Assembly (NCBI GenBank): GCA_009823505.1
Contig: VZQC01006885.1
Location: forward strand, 54,011 to 118,010
DNA from: Rhizomys pruinosus
Taxonomy: Eukaryota > Chordata > Mammalia > Rodentia > Spalacidae
Reading direction: 5' to 3'
Length of the DNA: 64,000 nt
Below the pieces are notes generated by a model. That model searched no databases, was not told the origin of the DNA, and saw nothing but the letters and a program-made list of their open reading frames with translations. Positions 11,501 to 23,254 of the stretch are shown piece after piece. A program made the position numbers and the translations under genes. The number at the start of each line of letters is the position of its first letter. Position 1 is the first letter of the stretch.

Positions 11501-12675
11501 GCTCTTTCTGCTCTGCTTTTTGTTCTTTCTTCCTGTCGGGTTTGCGGTTCATTTGTTATTGTCTTGCCCGTGTTCTTTTCCGACGCCCTGTTCGCGATCG
11601 ATTTACTTATTATTCTCTATACATTTCTGTTTTTACTAGTGGGGCTCATAGGGCTATAAATGTTTTCTCTTCGGCTGACTTTACTGTATAACCACAGGTT
11701 TTGGTTTGTGTTGTACTGTCAGTTTCATTTAGTTCCAGAATAGTTAGTTATTTTCATCTTTATTCTTTCTTCTCTGACCCAGTCATTATTCAGCATTGTG
11801 TTATTTAGTCTCCAAATGTTCTTATAAGTTAGGTGGGCTTACCCCTGTAGATTAATAGTGAGCTACTTGCATTGTGGTTTGGTAGAATGCATAGGATAAG
11901 TTCAATCCTTTTGTATTTGTTGAGGTTTTTCTTTTGTGGTCCCAGTATGTGTTGATTTTGGAGAATGTTCCATGGCGTGCTTAGTAGAAAATAATCTCTG
12001 CTGTTTGGGTGGAACATTCTGTAGATATCTGTGAGGTGAGGATCCGTTTGGTGTAGTGACATTGGTTTGCGTTAGTAGAAAATATCTCGCTGTTTGGGTG
12101 GAATGTTTGGTAGATATATTTGAGGTCCGTTTGGTGTATTGCATTGTTCACTTCTGATTCATCTCTGTTTATTTTTTGTCCAATTGACCTAACCAGGTGG
12201 CTCACCGGAGTATTGAAGCCCCCCACTATTAATGTGCTGAGATTAATTGTCTTTAGGTCCTGAAGGATTGTGTTATAAAGTTCGGTGCACCAAAGTTTGA
12301 TGCATAAATATTTAAGATGTGGAAATCTTCTTGGTTACTTGTTCCATTGATAAGGAGATAGATGGCCCTCTTTGTATTTTATAGGAGTAAATGTTACTTT
12401 GAAGTCTGTTTTGGTCTGATATTAAAATAACAAATCCTGCTTGATTTTATGGTAACTATTATTGGAATAATTTTTCCATCCTTTCATTCTAAGGTGGTGT
12501 CCGTCCTTGATGGTGAGATGGGTTTTGTGGAGGCAGCATATAGATGGATTTCTGATTCCTAAATGCATCTCCAGTCCTATGTCTTTGGGGAATTTAGATC
12601 ATTGATATTTAAGGGTATTATTGAGAGATTGTGGGTTTTGTTTACTTTCAATTTTAGTTTTCGTTTGATTCTTGT
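8571..12675 (-). pseudogene. L1 ORF2 (endonuclease/reverse transcriptase), broken
   Basis: ORF2p nicks DNA and copies L1 RNA. The C-terminal end is readable at 8571-8888 (MWRTLKKLKMSLPPDP... ...FAGKWMELEAI), and the fingers/palm part near 10750-11090 shows IKPDHSNTKPGKDTQTRKES, the L1 equivalent of the usual 'LIPKPGKD' block. Frameshifts and stops separate these pieces, and a (TTTG)n run at 9677-9713 interrupts one more. It cannot make a working protein. Confidence 0.9.
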
Positions 12676-12729
12676 CTAAGTATTTATTACACTTTACTCT
12701 GATGCTTTGGTAATTTCTGTTCTTGGGGT

Positions 12730-13900
12730 GCGTAGGAGAGTTGCTCTTTTCCCCTCTGTTCTTTGAATTACTTTGAGTAGGGTTCTGAAGTTTTGGGGGT
12801 TTTTTTGCCATGTGGGGCGTTCAGGTTGAGTTTATGTCAGGGAAAGATGTTCCTTTCGCTTTCAAATATGGGATTGACATTTTTGCGGGGTGTAGTAATC
12901 TGGGTTGACATATAAAGTCATTTAGCACATGGAATACTTTGGTCCACATGTTCCCCTTCTGGCCTTTCATAGTGTGCCATGGCACTGAGAATCAGGTGTG
13001 ATTCTGAGGTTTTCCTCCCCTTGTATAGAAACTTGTTTTTCTTTGTGGGCGTTTCAATTTCAAGTATTTTTGTCCCTTTTGTTTTGAGCATCTAGTTAAA
13101 CAACTATGATGTAACATGGGGAATTTCTTTTCTATTTTTGTCTATTTGGTGTTCTAAATTGCTATCTTGTGACTCTATGGTGTGCTCCTTGTATTTCTAT
13201 GGGTTTTCAGTTTGGGGAAATTTTCTTCGATTATTTGTTGAAGATCTGATCAATACCCATTCTCTTGGGAGCTTGTGTTTCTTTTCCTTCCTCTATCCGT
13301 ATGATTCAGAGGTTTGGAGAAAGGTCGTTTTTCATTTCATAGTGTCCCATATTTCCTGGTTTGTTCCACCCAACTCATTGTTGTTTTTGTTTTTTTTTTT
13401 AAGTTTTCCACAATCTTTACTTGAGGCGTTTTTCTAGCTGTCCGTCTTTCCTGTTAGGGTCTGGTATTTTCTTTTTTTCTGCTCTATCCATTCTGTTTCT
13501 GAGGCGTTTTCCCATCCTTTCCTGCGGATTGGATGAATGTTCAATATGCTTTCCCTTTTTTTTCATTTCATCCTGTGATTCTTCAGTATTTCCACTTCCT
13601 TTTATGGAGATTTTCATTCTCTTTCTTTACTTCCTGCTTTATTGATCTGTTGCTATTTTTTTCCTTTCGCCTGAGATCTTTCCAATGTTTCCACTTCCTC
13701 CTGGGCATTTTATCATTCTCCTCTCACCTCTAGTTCTTTTCTGATTTTGTCAATCTCTCCTGTTATCATTTTTATCATTCTTTCCTTCTAGTTCCTTCAT
13801 GAGTTTTTGGTTCTCTCCCTTTAGTTCTCTGGTTTTTTTCTTTACAGTCTTTGAATATATCTGCAATTGTTCTTCTAAGGTCAGTGTCTTGGTTTCCTTC
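12730..13900 (-). pseudogene. L1 ORF1 (RNA-binding chaperone), broken
   Basis: ORF1p forms trimers through a coiled coil and binds L1 RNA. A piece at 13417-13617 reads as a charged coiled coil (...SQDEMKKKGKHIEHSSNPQE...) matching the plus-strand L1 at 49740-49860. The start region near 13880-13900 corresponds to 49478 in the other copy but the ATG has changed. Several frameshifts are present. Confidence 0.8.
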
Positions 13901-14229
13901 CAGGGAGATCTCGTAGGGATCTTCTACGGGATTGGTGAGTTCAGTGGGGATTTATTTTGAGCTTTTCCTATATTGCTGTTTTTCTGTTGTGTTTTTGGCA
14001 TGTGTATTTTTTGTTGTTCTTGTTGTTTTTTCTTCCCCCCTTTGTTTATTTGTTTGCCTTCTGTTGCTGATCTCAAATGTTAATATGGAGGACTGGTGGT
14101 CACTTAGTTTGCTTCCTGGTTTTTTCTTCCTCAGTTTTGGCTATGCAGCCTTGAATCACTGACACTGCTGGATCCTCCCAATGGCATTAAACTGCAGCAC
14201 CTTCAGTTTATACTTTCCACCACAGTATC

Positions 14230-14545
14230 AGGAGCTTGAAGGAGGGCAGTTGAATCCTTTGGCCTATGCCAAAGCCACCTCGGCAGCTGGGCACAGAGTG
14301 TGTGTGCCCCTGGCTGACCTTCTATCCACACACACAGTTCCTCTCTATGGTTCTAGTGTTGGAGGGCAGCTGCTGAGGTGGGCCAGGCAGCCAAAGGCCT
14401 GCAGGGCAAAAACCCTCTTGGGTGGCTGGACATGGAGTGTGTGCACCCCTGGCTAACCTTCTATCCATGCATGCAGTTCCTCTCTATGGTTCTAGCTTTG
14501 GAAAGTGGCTGCTGAGGTGGGCCCCTGCTGCACCCCTGGCTGACC
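14230..14545 (-). promoter_or_regulatory. L1 5' promoter monomers (139-bp period)
   Basis: Tandem units with a 139-bp period: 'tggctgacc'-type motifs start at 14311 and 14450, and 'tgctgaggtg' at 14371 and 14510. A third, shorter partial unit ends at the insertion border near 14545. Rodent L1s carry their RNA polymerase II promoter in such monomers. The two-and-a-bit units suggest that the 5' end is complete or nearly so. Confidence 0.8.
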
Positions 14546-14561
14546 AGAATAAATTGATTTT

Positions 14562-15295
14562 AACAGACCTGAAGCACTACCGTATATCCAGATGTGATGT
14601 CACACATATCCCTTTCACAACCTGTTCCTGTGAGAGATTAACAACACCCACACTTCCCCATTGTCTTGCACATCTCACCCCATCTTGATATCTATTTCTC
14701 AGATGGAGGCATCTGAGATAATCCAAGAAGAAAAGAAGAGTTCTGGCTTTTGGGGCTATGTCTTTCACTACCTAAAAGGCAAGGGGATTGTTACTGTGAG
14801 TTCTATGTGGTGCATAGATTTGATAAATATCTAATGAAGAAGAAAAATATGACTGTGTTGATGCTGTGTCAGCCATGAGAATTTACCTTACACACCAACT
14901 GCAAAGAACATGGTCAAGAGCCCAGCTACAATGCAGACATATATGACAGCTCACGCTGACATTATGCTACCCTCAGGATATGTCCATCCATGCTCTAAAC
15001 ACTGTAGACTTTGTAAGGCTAGCCTGCCTCTTCAAGACAAGGAATAGTAGAACAGGCAATTTTAGGCAGACAATTTTCTCTTGGTCATGACAGTGCTTCT
15101 TTGGAACTTACAACAATCTTTGACAATTTCACCTACCTTCTTTCTCTTTCAATTCCATGAAATGTTATCTCATGATGCCTCCACTTTCCCTGACTCTCCT
15201 CCATTTACTTTCACAGATGTATTTCTAATAAAGACTTTTCCATTAAATTCCATTTTAAAATATGTATTAAAATATTTTATTACCTTTATTTTCTA
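14562..15295. other. Non-repetitive stretch, no gene seen
   Basis: Right flank of L1-a. No exon-like or RNA-like structure found. Confidence 0.4.
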
Positions 15296-15473
15296 ATTTA
15301 TTTCTATTTGCATGTATGTGGGCATACAAGTACCATTGAGAACACTAGGAGGTAAAAGGGACAAGTGGTGAGTTGTTTCTTTCCTCCCGACATCTGAGTC
15401 CCAGAGACTGAACTCAGATCTCCAGACTTGCATGGCAAGCACCCTTATCTGCTGAGCCATCTCTCCAGCCTCA
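15296..15473 (-). mobile_element. B2/B3-type SINE
   Basis: Minus-strand tRNA-derived SINE. On the plus strand it ends with 'gctgagccatctctccagcc', the reverse of the Pol III head, and starts with an AT-rich tail region and 'tgcatgtatgtggg'. Diverged from the young B2 copies here. Confidence 0.8.
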
Positions 15474-16211
15474 AATCTTCATTCTGGAGAATGTGCATCA
15501 GCACACTGTGAAGGCAGTGACTTTGGCTGACAACCATTATATTTTGTCATTTCCAAGAAGGTAAAAGGATTTGAAAGCCATAACTCCTAAGACAATCAAA
15601 TGTGAGAAGCATAGCATGTCTTTGATCAACCTTAAAAAGATCTTATTATTAGAATAGCTGATGCAGCTAAGGAGATAAAAATTCTGACAGAATCTGAGAG
15701 CTCCAGAGTCATTTAAGTGGTTTAGGTAAATCAGTTATGTAAAGTCTTAGAAAACCCTAGAACCTGAAAAATACAATAAATACATTTGCTTAGATTTTCC
15801 TGAGGCTCTTGTGAGACTGCTTTAGTCTCAGAATGTTTGTATGTAGCCCATACTTCCTTAATGAAAACTGGCACATACCCAGTCAAGAAGACTTGGTAGA
15901 CTGTTCTTCCCCAGAGTAAGTAAGCTTCCAGCACTTACTTACCTTGTCTCCTAGGTTATGTTAAATCCTAACAGGCTGGAAATATTTGTCCTAATTAAGG
16001 AGAGAAATACACCATCCACTGAAGTAAATGCAAGGATTAGCTAGCACATACTTGCAGATATACCTGTAGTGTTTATTTAGAGTGCATAACCATAGAAGAA
16101 TAAAATGTATGACTTGATTAAGAGGAATACATTGATTTTCAGGCATTTTCTCAGACAGTAAATTTAACTTATTTACAAGAAACACAGGATAGGGTTTTGC
16201 TCCTGGGATAG

Positions 16212-16213
<2 letters not shown>

Positions 16214-16249
<36 letters not shown>
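16214..16249 (+). repeat. (CT)n microsatellite
   Basis: Uninterrupted CT dinucleotide run of about 36 bases, next to a B3-like SINE. Confidence 0.95.
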
Positions 16250-16252
<3 letters not shown>

Positions 16253-16257
16253 GGGCA

Positions 16258-16560
16258 TTTTCATTTGTTGTGGGTTTACATGTGTGTAGGTATGTGTGTA
16301 CATGTGTGGAGATCAGAGGACAACTCTCTTTGTCATTCCTCAGGTGCTGTCTGTTGCTGATTTTTGAGGCAAATTCTCTTACAAGCCTGGGACTTGCAAG
16401 TAAGCTAGGATGCCCAGGAATCATATGTCCACTTCTTTGGACTAGGATTACAACTGCACACTATCATGCCCTCCACTTTTTATTCTGTTCTTAGGCTCAA
16501 ATCTAGGAATTGATATTTTCAAGGCAAGAATTTTACTGACTTGCCTGTCCTCACAAATGC
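16258..16560 (-). mobile_element. B3/B4-like composite SINE, diverged
   Basis: Plus-strand marks are 'gtgtggagatcagaggacaac', 'ggactaggattacaactgcac' and an end resembling 'caaggcaagaattttactgac'. This is the layout of old rodent composite SINEs in reverse. Borders are approximate. Confidence 0.5.
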
Positions 16561-18195
16561 TTCGGTAGCTCTTAGATACCTGAAGATAATAATAGGTAAA
16601 TCAGAAACTTTAGAACTGACAGTTTGTCTCAAGGAAAGGCTAGTCAACTGTCTTTGGTGTTTTCTGCTCTTTATGGGTTAACAGTCCATTTACACAAGCA
16701 AAAATACTTTTGAATGTGTTAGTCTTCCTTTCTTACTTTCAGAACCATAGATAGCAGCATATTTATGTGACTACAGAATTCTTGATGCAAAGATGTAGAA
16801 TATCACACAATAAACTGATACAGGAATCCATTTTACAAAAAAGAAGATACATTAGTGAACTTTATATGAATATTTAAACATAATTAACTGGATCTGATAA
16901 GAATGCTTTTGTATAAGGCATGGAAGGAGAAAAAGAATATCCAGACCATCTACTAATGTGTCTTCTCAAAGTTCTTTGCCCATTCTGTGAGTGGTCCTGT
17001 ATAGCAACAATGGACTGAGAAGAATGTGACCTTGAAGGATCAGATGAGTAATGAATCTGTGTCATGCCACTCTGCAAGTCTCTGATAGACATCCAAGTGA
17101 TGTCTGAGGTGAGAGAAATGTAGGATGAAAGAATAAATAGTAGTTAACAGCCCCAAGACAAACTATAGGTATGTAGGCTTAGTTTTTCCTGTTATTTTCC
17201 TTTTGTACACTCTACCCTGAAAGCAAAAACACAGAACAATTTCTTGAAACTGGACGGAGAAATAAACCCGTTTCCAGCTAGGAATAGTTCTAGTGGGCAT
17301 GTAAATGAGCACTTTAGGTCTGCTGTTCAATGTAGCAATTGATTGACATCCTAGGGTGCTTTCTGTGGCATCTTCACCATGTCGTGAGCACAGTGTGGAG
17401 TACTAATGTGGGCATATTCCTGAGACATAATATGTTTTGATAAGCTCATGAATTCCTTATGGTGCTAAGGACTGTAGAACTTCTCTGCAGCCCTTTAATC
17501 CTGCCACCTCCACCTTTTCTTCCCGGATGTTGTAACTAACATAGTCTGAAGATGCTCCCTGTATTTGCTGATCCTATCTCTGTTTGTCCTTCTCAGTCAT
17601 ATCTCATAATTAAGTCTCAACATTTGTTTCTGGAAGAGCATAAGAAACATAGAATCTGACCAGCTGTCAGATTGGAAAACTGAGTGAAGGAAATACAGCA
17701 CCAAGCTATATACAAGCTATAAGAAGGATCAGGTTCCTGGGACCACATAAAAGCTTATTGTTTTTTATTTGAATTTTACCTTAAAATTAGAAATTTCCTT
17801 AAAAAGACTTCATTAAGGAATTCAGAAGCAAAATGTTTACTGGAAATATTAACATTTTGGGACTTATTTCATGTAAATATATACCGAAACTTTATTTGTT
17901 TCCTTTTTTGAGCTAGAATGCCCATAGCAAATTGCGGGTGAATCTAACAGACAATACACCAAGACTAAGGGTGATGCAAACAAGTTCTTAATAAAGCGAA
18001 AGTTGTCACCAATAAAACATCCTTACAAGAAGACTTAGCCAAGAGGAATAAGCAGATTTTAACTGGAAGTATAAAAAGGACCAATTAGTTACTTTTCCCA
18101 TTTGTGTGAAAAAACAATAGAGAGAAGAAACTTAAGGGAAGGATTAATTAGTGCACATTTTCAATGGGTTTTAATCTGTCAAGGAGACATGGCAA
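16561..18195. other. AT-rich non-repetitive stretch, no gene seen
   Basis: Only short chance open frames; no SINE or L1 that I can identify. Confidence 0.4.
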
Positions 18196-18985
18196 TGGAA
18201 TGACTCTGTCCATATTGATGGCAGTGTCCATACAGAATGATGGAAGTGTCTTTCCATAGCGACAGCAGTTTTCTTCCATAGTGATGTCAGTTTTCTTCCT
18301 TAGTGATGTCATTGTCCTTCCATAGTGATGGCAGTGTCTGTCCATAGTGATGTCAGTGTCCTTCTATAAGGATGACAGTGTCCTTCCATAAGGATATCAG
18401 TGTCCATAAAGAATGATGGGAGTGTCCTTCCATAGTGATGTCAGTGTCTGTCCATAGTGATGTCAGTGTCTGTCCATAGTGATGTCAGTGTCCTTCCGTA
18501 GTGATGTCAGTGTCCTTCCACAGTGATGGCAGTGTCCTTCCGTAGTGATGGCAGTGTCTGTCCATAGTGATGTCAGTGTCCTTCCGTAGTGATGTCATTG
18601 TCCTTCTGTAGTGATGGCAGTGTCCTTCCACAGTGATGGCAGTGTCCTTCCACAGTGATGGCAGTGTCCTTCCACAGTGATGGCAGTGTCCTTCCACAGT
18701 GATGTCAGTGTCCTTCCACAGTGATGGCAGTGTCCTTCCGTAGTGATGGCAGTGTCCTTCCGTAGTGATGGCAGTGTCCTTCCGTAGTGATGTCAGTGTC
18801 CTTCCATTCTGATAGCAGTGCCCTTCCATAGTGATGTTAGTGTCCTTCCATAGTGATGAGAATGTCTGTCCATAGTGATGTCAGTGTCCTTCCATACTGA
18901 TCTCAGTATTCTTCAATAATGATGGCAGTGTCCTTCTATAGTGATGTCAGTGTCCTTCCATTGTGGTGACACTGTCTCTCTAGAG
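18196..18985 (+). repeat. 22-bp minisatellite, about 35 copies
   Basis: A head-to-tail array whose unit contains 'gtgatg(g/t)cagtgtccttcc', with a 22-bp period. The centre (about 18480-18830) is most regular and the edges are more diverged. Because 22 is one more than a multiple of three, three units make a 66-bp frame repeat, so the minus strand shows stop-free stretches with a 22-residue repeat (for example 18485-18829). I treat these as a by-product, not a protein. Confidence 0.95.
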
Positions 18986-19617
18986 TGAAGTGCATGTGTC
19001 ATTGCTTCCTCTGACATGGTGGCTGACTGGGAAGCTGAGAGCATGCCTAGATCCAGTCAGTCATAACACATCCCCAAAAGTCCATCCCCAGTCACCTAAT
19101 TCCTCTAGATAGATCCCACCTCCTAAACTTCTCCAACTTCCAAAAAATAGGACCACCCATCAGGTGGGGAAAATCCATTCTGAACCTGAGCCTGTGGGAA
19201 ACCATTCAGATTCAAATCATGTTTCCTGAAAATTAGAAACAACTCTGAAGCATTATTACTAATTTCAATAGTGTGCAAGCTGGTTAATTCAGGTGGCCAG
19301 GTGAGATGACTGTGAAAATTCACTTTTGTAACCACCCTCCAAGTTGTTCCCAGCCAATGGCAGCAAAGAGAGTGGTGAAGTGTGCCACTTCTTCATCATG
19401 GGATTCTTTTAAATTGCAAATTTTGCTTGGGGACAACCACGCCACTCAAAGCTCTGAAATATCCGCCTGTGGCTTCCTTCCCTCTCTTTCGCATCTCCCA
19501 AATCTGCATTGCTGTGAAGATATTCAGTGATATTGGTCCTTTTCTGGCATTAACTTTCCCCTTAATTCTCCTCCATGTCTTACTCCAGTTGATGGCATCC
19601 AGCAGAAAGACTGGGTC
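18986..19617. other. Unassigned stretch
   Basis: The part 19050-19200 ('ccccagtcacctaattcctct', 'tcccacctcctaaac') resembles sequence often seen in old mammalian interspersed repeats, but I cannot name the family. The rest is unrecognised. Confidence 0.3.
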
Positions 19618-19632
19618 AGAACAGCTCTCCAG

Positions 19633-19879
19633 GGGGTTGGAGAGATGGCCTAGCGGTTAAGAGCGCCGACTGCTCTTACGGAAGACCTGGGTTCGATCCC
19701 CAGCACCCACATGGCGGCTGAGAACCGTCTGAAACTCCAATTCCAGGAGAACTCCAGTTCCAGGGGAATCCGACGCCCTCTTCTGACCTCCGCGGCATTG
19801 CACGACACGGGTGCATAGACCTGCATGCAGACAGTACATTCATACACATACAGAAATAAATAAAATTAAAAAAAAAAAA
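19633..19879 (+). mobile_element. Young full-length B2 SINE
   Basis: tRNA-derived SINE with an intact Pol III promoter: A box around 'tggcctagcggttaag' and B box 'ggttcgatccc'. It ends in 'aataaataaaatt' plus an A run. A perfect 15-bp target-site duplication, agaacagctctccag, lies at 19618-19632 and 19880-19894. The body differs from common mouse B2 in the stretch with 'ccaattccagg' and 'gcattgcacgacacggg', which other B2 copies in this window share. Confidence 0.93.
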
Positions 19880-19894
19880 AGAACAGCTCTCCAG

Positions 19895-20236
19895 TGTACC
19901 TCACAGAAACAGTCATTTCGTACACCACTGCAACCAGGCTGCCGCTGCATTGCTCAGTAGCCATCAACCCCACAAGAGGATGTCACTGGATTTCTTCAGC
20001 CAAGCCCCTCAAAATGGAGGTTCTCAGTCATTTCTGTACTTCTCATGACCCTTTAGCATTCAGAATCCTAGGATGTCCTGAAGGATTTGCTGCATCTGAA
20101 TACTTGTCTGAAACACCAATAGCAACAAAAAGAGTGCTTCTCTTTAGATTGCTCCAGAATGAATCAACAAACACATTATTTGAAGATGGGCAACACATAT
20201 GTTAACATTTAGAGATCTGATATCAAACAGTAATAG

Positions 20237-20237
<1 letters not shown>
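19895..20237. other. Unassigned stretch
   Basis: An open frame at 19894-20205 (plus, 103 residues) has no recognisable family or splice context. No repeat identified. Confidence 0.35.

Positions 20238-20285
<48 letters not shown>
20238..20285 (+). repeat. (CA)n microsatellite
   Basis: CA dinucleotide run of about 44 bases followed by 'tacactca'. Confidence 0.95.
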
Positions 20286-20286
<1 letters not shown>

Positions 20287-20394
20287 TCATGCAAAAAGCA
20301 GACTAAAAATAAGATTACTTTGTCAGATATTAACAAAAATTATATTGCACATTATGTTTTAAAAATTATGATTTTTTTTCTAAATATTATTTTT

Positions 20395-20592
20395 TTTCTT
20401 TTTATTTGCACGGAGGGAGGATATAGATCTATGCATGGGTGCCTACAGAAGTCAGAGATGATCATGTATCCCTACAGCTGGAGTTACATTATGGGGATTG
20501 TGAGCTGCCTAATATGGGTGTTAGGAGCTGAACTCCAGCCATCAGCAAAAGGTGTAAGTGCTCTTAATCATTGGACTATATCTCCAGCCCCC
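20395..20592 (-). mobile_element. B2-type SINE
   Basis: Minus-strand copy; the plus strand runs from a T-rich tail to 'ggactatatctccagccccc'. Imperfect duplications ('aaattatgattttt' before, 'aaatcatgacttttt' after) flank it. Confidence 0.8.
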
Positions 20593-21059
20593 AGAAATCA
20601 TGACTTTTTGATGTGACTATTCTACTAAAATTTCATGTTATCTAAATTTAATATTGTTAGATTTAAATTTAAAATATCACAATGAGAGATTTATGAAGAT
20701 TATTCAAGGATGTATTCAATAGTTTACACAGTTTCCTATAATCCTTTGATATTCAACTCATTCTTTTTTGTAATATCATCACATCATTAACCATTTGCAT
20801 TATTTCTACATTAGTTTTCTCATTTGAAAAAAACTTTATCTTGATGTGTTCTGTGCTTCAGATTTTCTAAGTCAGAAACTTGGTTCATCTAACTCTGAGT
20901 TAAATATGCACCTTAAATCTGGCCTGGGTGAATTATTTTATTTCTCTAAATATAGAGTCAAGGCACTTTCCTTTGCTTTAAAAGAATTCTGTTCACTGTA
21001 TTGACATGAAATGGTTTCATATGTATTTGTTACATATCATTGTTAGAATGGCTCGCTTT
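20593..21059. other. AT-rich stretch, no feature seen
   Basis: No open frame or repeat of note. Confidence 0.4.
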
Positions 21060-21395
21060 CCACTATGTTTTTTGTAATTTTTTTTTGAATTTTTGGGTAT
21101 TTCATACAGATTATCTTAATCATCTTTATACCCTCTCACTTACTGACACCCTCTCATAGTAGTCCCTCCACTGAATTTCATGCATTCTATCATTTGTATT
21201 AAGGCCTATTGAATCAAGTTAGTGGCCCCAGACATCCCACAGTGCAAGTTCATCCACTGAGATCTAGCCTGTCTAGAGTCCCTCCCTTTAAGAAGACCAG
21301 CTCTTCCTTACCCAGCAATGATTACCTGACAATAGGTCTTCACCTAAGACTGATGCCTGCTGCCCATTTCCACAGGGATATGGAAGGTACTTAAC
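21060..21395 (-). repeat. Family Q fragment with L1-like tail (copy Q3)
   Basis: Aligns with 4750-5010. Reversed, it ends 'agaatgcatgaaattcag', a G-rich part, then 'tgtatgaaatacccaaaa' and an A run, close to the L1 3' UTR end. Confidence 0.5.
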
Positions 21396-21404
21396 CTTTT
21401 CAAA

Positions 21405-21632
21405 AATATTTTATTTATTTATTATTTGACATGTATGAGTGTTTTCCCTGCATGTATGTGGGTACACCCATGTTGTACAATGCCCACCCATGGAAGCCAG
21501 ATGAGGGCCTTGGATCCCCTAACTGGAGTTACAAATAGTCGTTAACCATCATGTGGGTGTTGGGAACCAAACCCAGCTACTCTACAAAAGCAGTCAGTGT
21601 CTTAACCACTGACCCATCTCTCCAGTCCCACA
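21405..21632 (-). mobile_element. B2-type SINE
   Basis: Minus-strand copy with an AT-rich tail at 21405-21440 and the reversed head 'ctgacccatctctccagtcc' at its right end. Confidence 0.85.
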
Positions 21633-21780
21633 AGGTATTTTTTTTTTACAAATTTGTTGCAAAGTCTAAAAAGGTAACACTGTCTAATACATAAGTATCA
21701 TAAGTGATCAAAATCTCATTTGTTAATATTTTGTCCAAGATTTCACAATACCTTCAAGGGTCTGTCCTTGGACCTTCTGA

Positions 21781-21782
<2 letters not shown>

Positions 21783-21818
<36 letters not shown>
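21783..21818 (+). repeat. (GT)n microsatellite
   Basis: GT dinucleotide run of about 36 bases. Confidence 0.95.
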
Positions 21819-21819
<1 letters not shown>

Positions 21820-22636
21820 GCATGCTTTATAGTTTAAACCTGAAATTAATTTGTAGGCTTTTTCAGTTACTTTTTGATTACTGAAGAGAGACACACAGAA
21901 AAATGAATGAGATCAGTTAGAGCTGTGTGTATGCACATTAGCAAGAAACCTGTTCATGTTGACAAATTAATTGGTGTAATGGGTAAAGATAAATGCTTTG
22001 TTAAGCTAAGAAAAATGCCTGAGTGGGCTCTAATTAAATAAGTGGTAGTTTATTTACTGAATATTTTTCTTTCTGACTATGTATGCATTCTAATAACAAA
22101 ATTTTTGAAAATAGAAACAGGTTTGCATATAACAAGAAAGGGGTAATAAAATGGGCCTTTCAGTCCCAAATTGTACTTAGAATTTTCAATTATTAACTTA
22201 CTTTCAATTACTAAGCTGAAAATCACAACTCTATAATGTGAAAACATTCGTTCCTGTTTTGAAATTGGATGTACAAACATGGCATTTGTTCAGATAAACT
22301 GTATTTTAATTACTATTATTATGATTATTGTTGAAAAAATATTGGAATATATTTTATAAGGAAATTATATGCAAGGTTTTCCAATGGTCTCAAAGAATTT
22401 TCTTCCTTCCTTTTGTTGTTTTACTATGAAACTTTGGCACTAAGAAGAAATTGGATTTTTTCCCCATTTCTCTTAGGAAAATCACTGTAGACTCTTCCAC
22501 TTTACAAAATGCCTTTTTCCACCTCCATCTCACATTCTTATTTTCTGCAGCAGCACCATTTAAATAATTTGATATTAGTCACTATGTCTCATCACCGGGA
22601 CTTTGCATAAGTCATTTTCTCCTCCTAAATTCAATT
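21819..22636. other. AT-rich non-repetitive stretch
   Basis: No exon-like or repeat sequence recognised. Confidence 0.4.
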
Positions 22637-22852
22637 ATATTTTATTTTTATTTTATGTGTATGATTGTATTGCTTGCATCTAGATAGATCCATCTGAATG
22701 TCACTATGCCCATTGGGGAAGGTGGAGAGAGCCTAATTTCCTGGAACTGGAGTTACAGACCACTGTTATCTGCCACATGGGTGCTGGGGATCAAAGCCAG
22801 GTCCTCTGCAAGAGTGGCCAGTGCTCTTAACACTGAGACATGCCTTCGGCTT
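22637..22852 (-). mobile_element. B2-type SINE, diverged
   Basis: Minus strand; plus-strand marks are 'ggaactggagttacagacc', 'gggtgctggggatcaaagcc' and the reversed head near 'cactgagacatgccttcgg'. Confidence 0.8.
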
Positions 22853-23254
22853 CTTAAATTATATTTTTGGCTCATGTGTACCCTTTCTTATAACTTTCAA
22901 AATCTCAATTCACTTTTAACATTTTTGAGGAAGTGTTTCCTGGTGACCAGTTCACTTAGTACTCTTACAATCTATATCCCCTTTCTTCAAAATAATTCTC
23001 AGTTATTCACACAATTATTTCATGAATGTCTTTTACCCTTTAAAGATTATAAGCATCATAAAAACAAAAGATCTTTATTAATCTTGGCAATAATTTAATG
23101 ATTGTCAGACTTCTAAAAACCCATGTATTCTTTTTATCGAGTACCATAGAACATTGCTATAGTTAATTTGTTTTCCTTGTTTATCTAACTTCATTTCTTT
23201 CATTTTTCAAATAAACAAACTAAATATAATTAAATTATTGAAAATAAGTATCTG

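Larger units (their letters stand above)
8176..14545 (-). mobile_element. Full-length, inactive L1 (copy L1-a)
   Basis: A 6.37-kb L1 on the minus strand bounded by 16-bp target-site duplications, agaataaatggatttt at 8160-8175 and agaataaattgatttt at 14546-14561 (one mismatch). In its own direction it has a 5' UTR with tandem monomers (about 14545-13960), ORF1 (about 13900-12730), ORF2 (about 12675-8571), a 3' UTR and an A-rich tail. Both frames are broken many times. Parts (about 10.1-10.6 and 11.35-11.65 kb) carry unusual CpG-containing changes compared with the L1 at 48.9-58.3 kb. Confidence 0.92.

Noticed and set aside
11097..11639. 180-residue hydrophobic plus-strand frame resembling a membrane protein
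   Set aside because: It is the antisense of L1 ORF2; antisense A-rich L1 gives Phe/Leu/Ser-rich frames.
18196..18985. CRISPR-like or protein-coding repeat array
   Set aside because: Units are contiguous with a 22-bp period and no spacers, in a mammalian genome; it is a minisatellite. The open frames follow from the period and lack start or splice context.
19633..19700. tRNA gene
   Set aside because: A and B boxes are present, but the sequence continues as a B2 SINE with an A-rich tail and target-site duplications, and has no proper tRNA 3' half.
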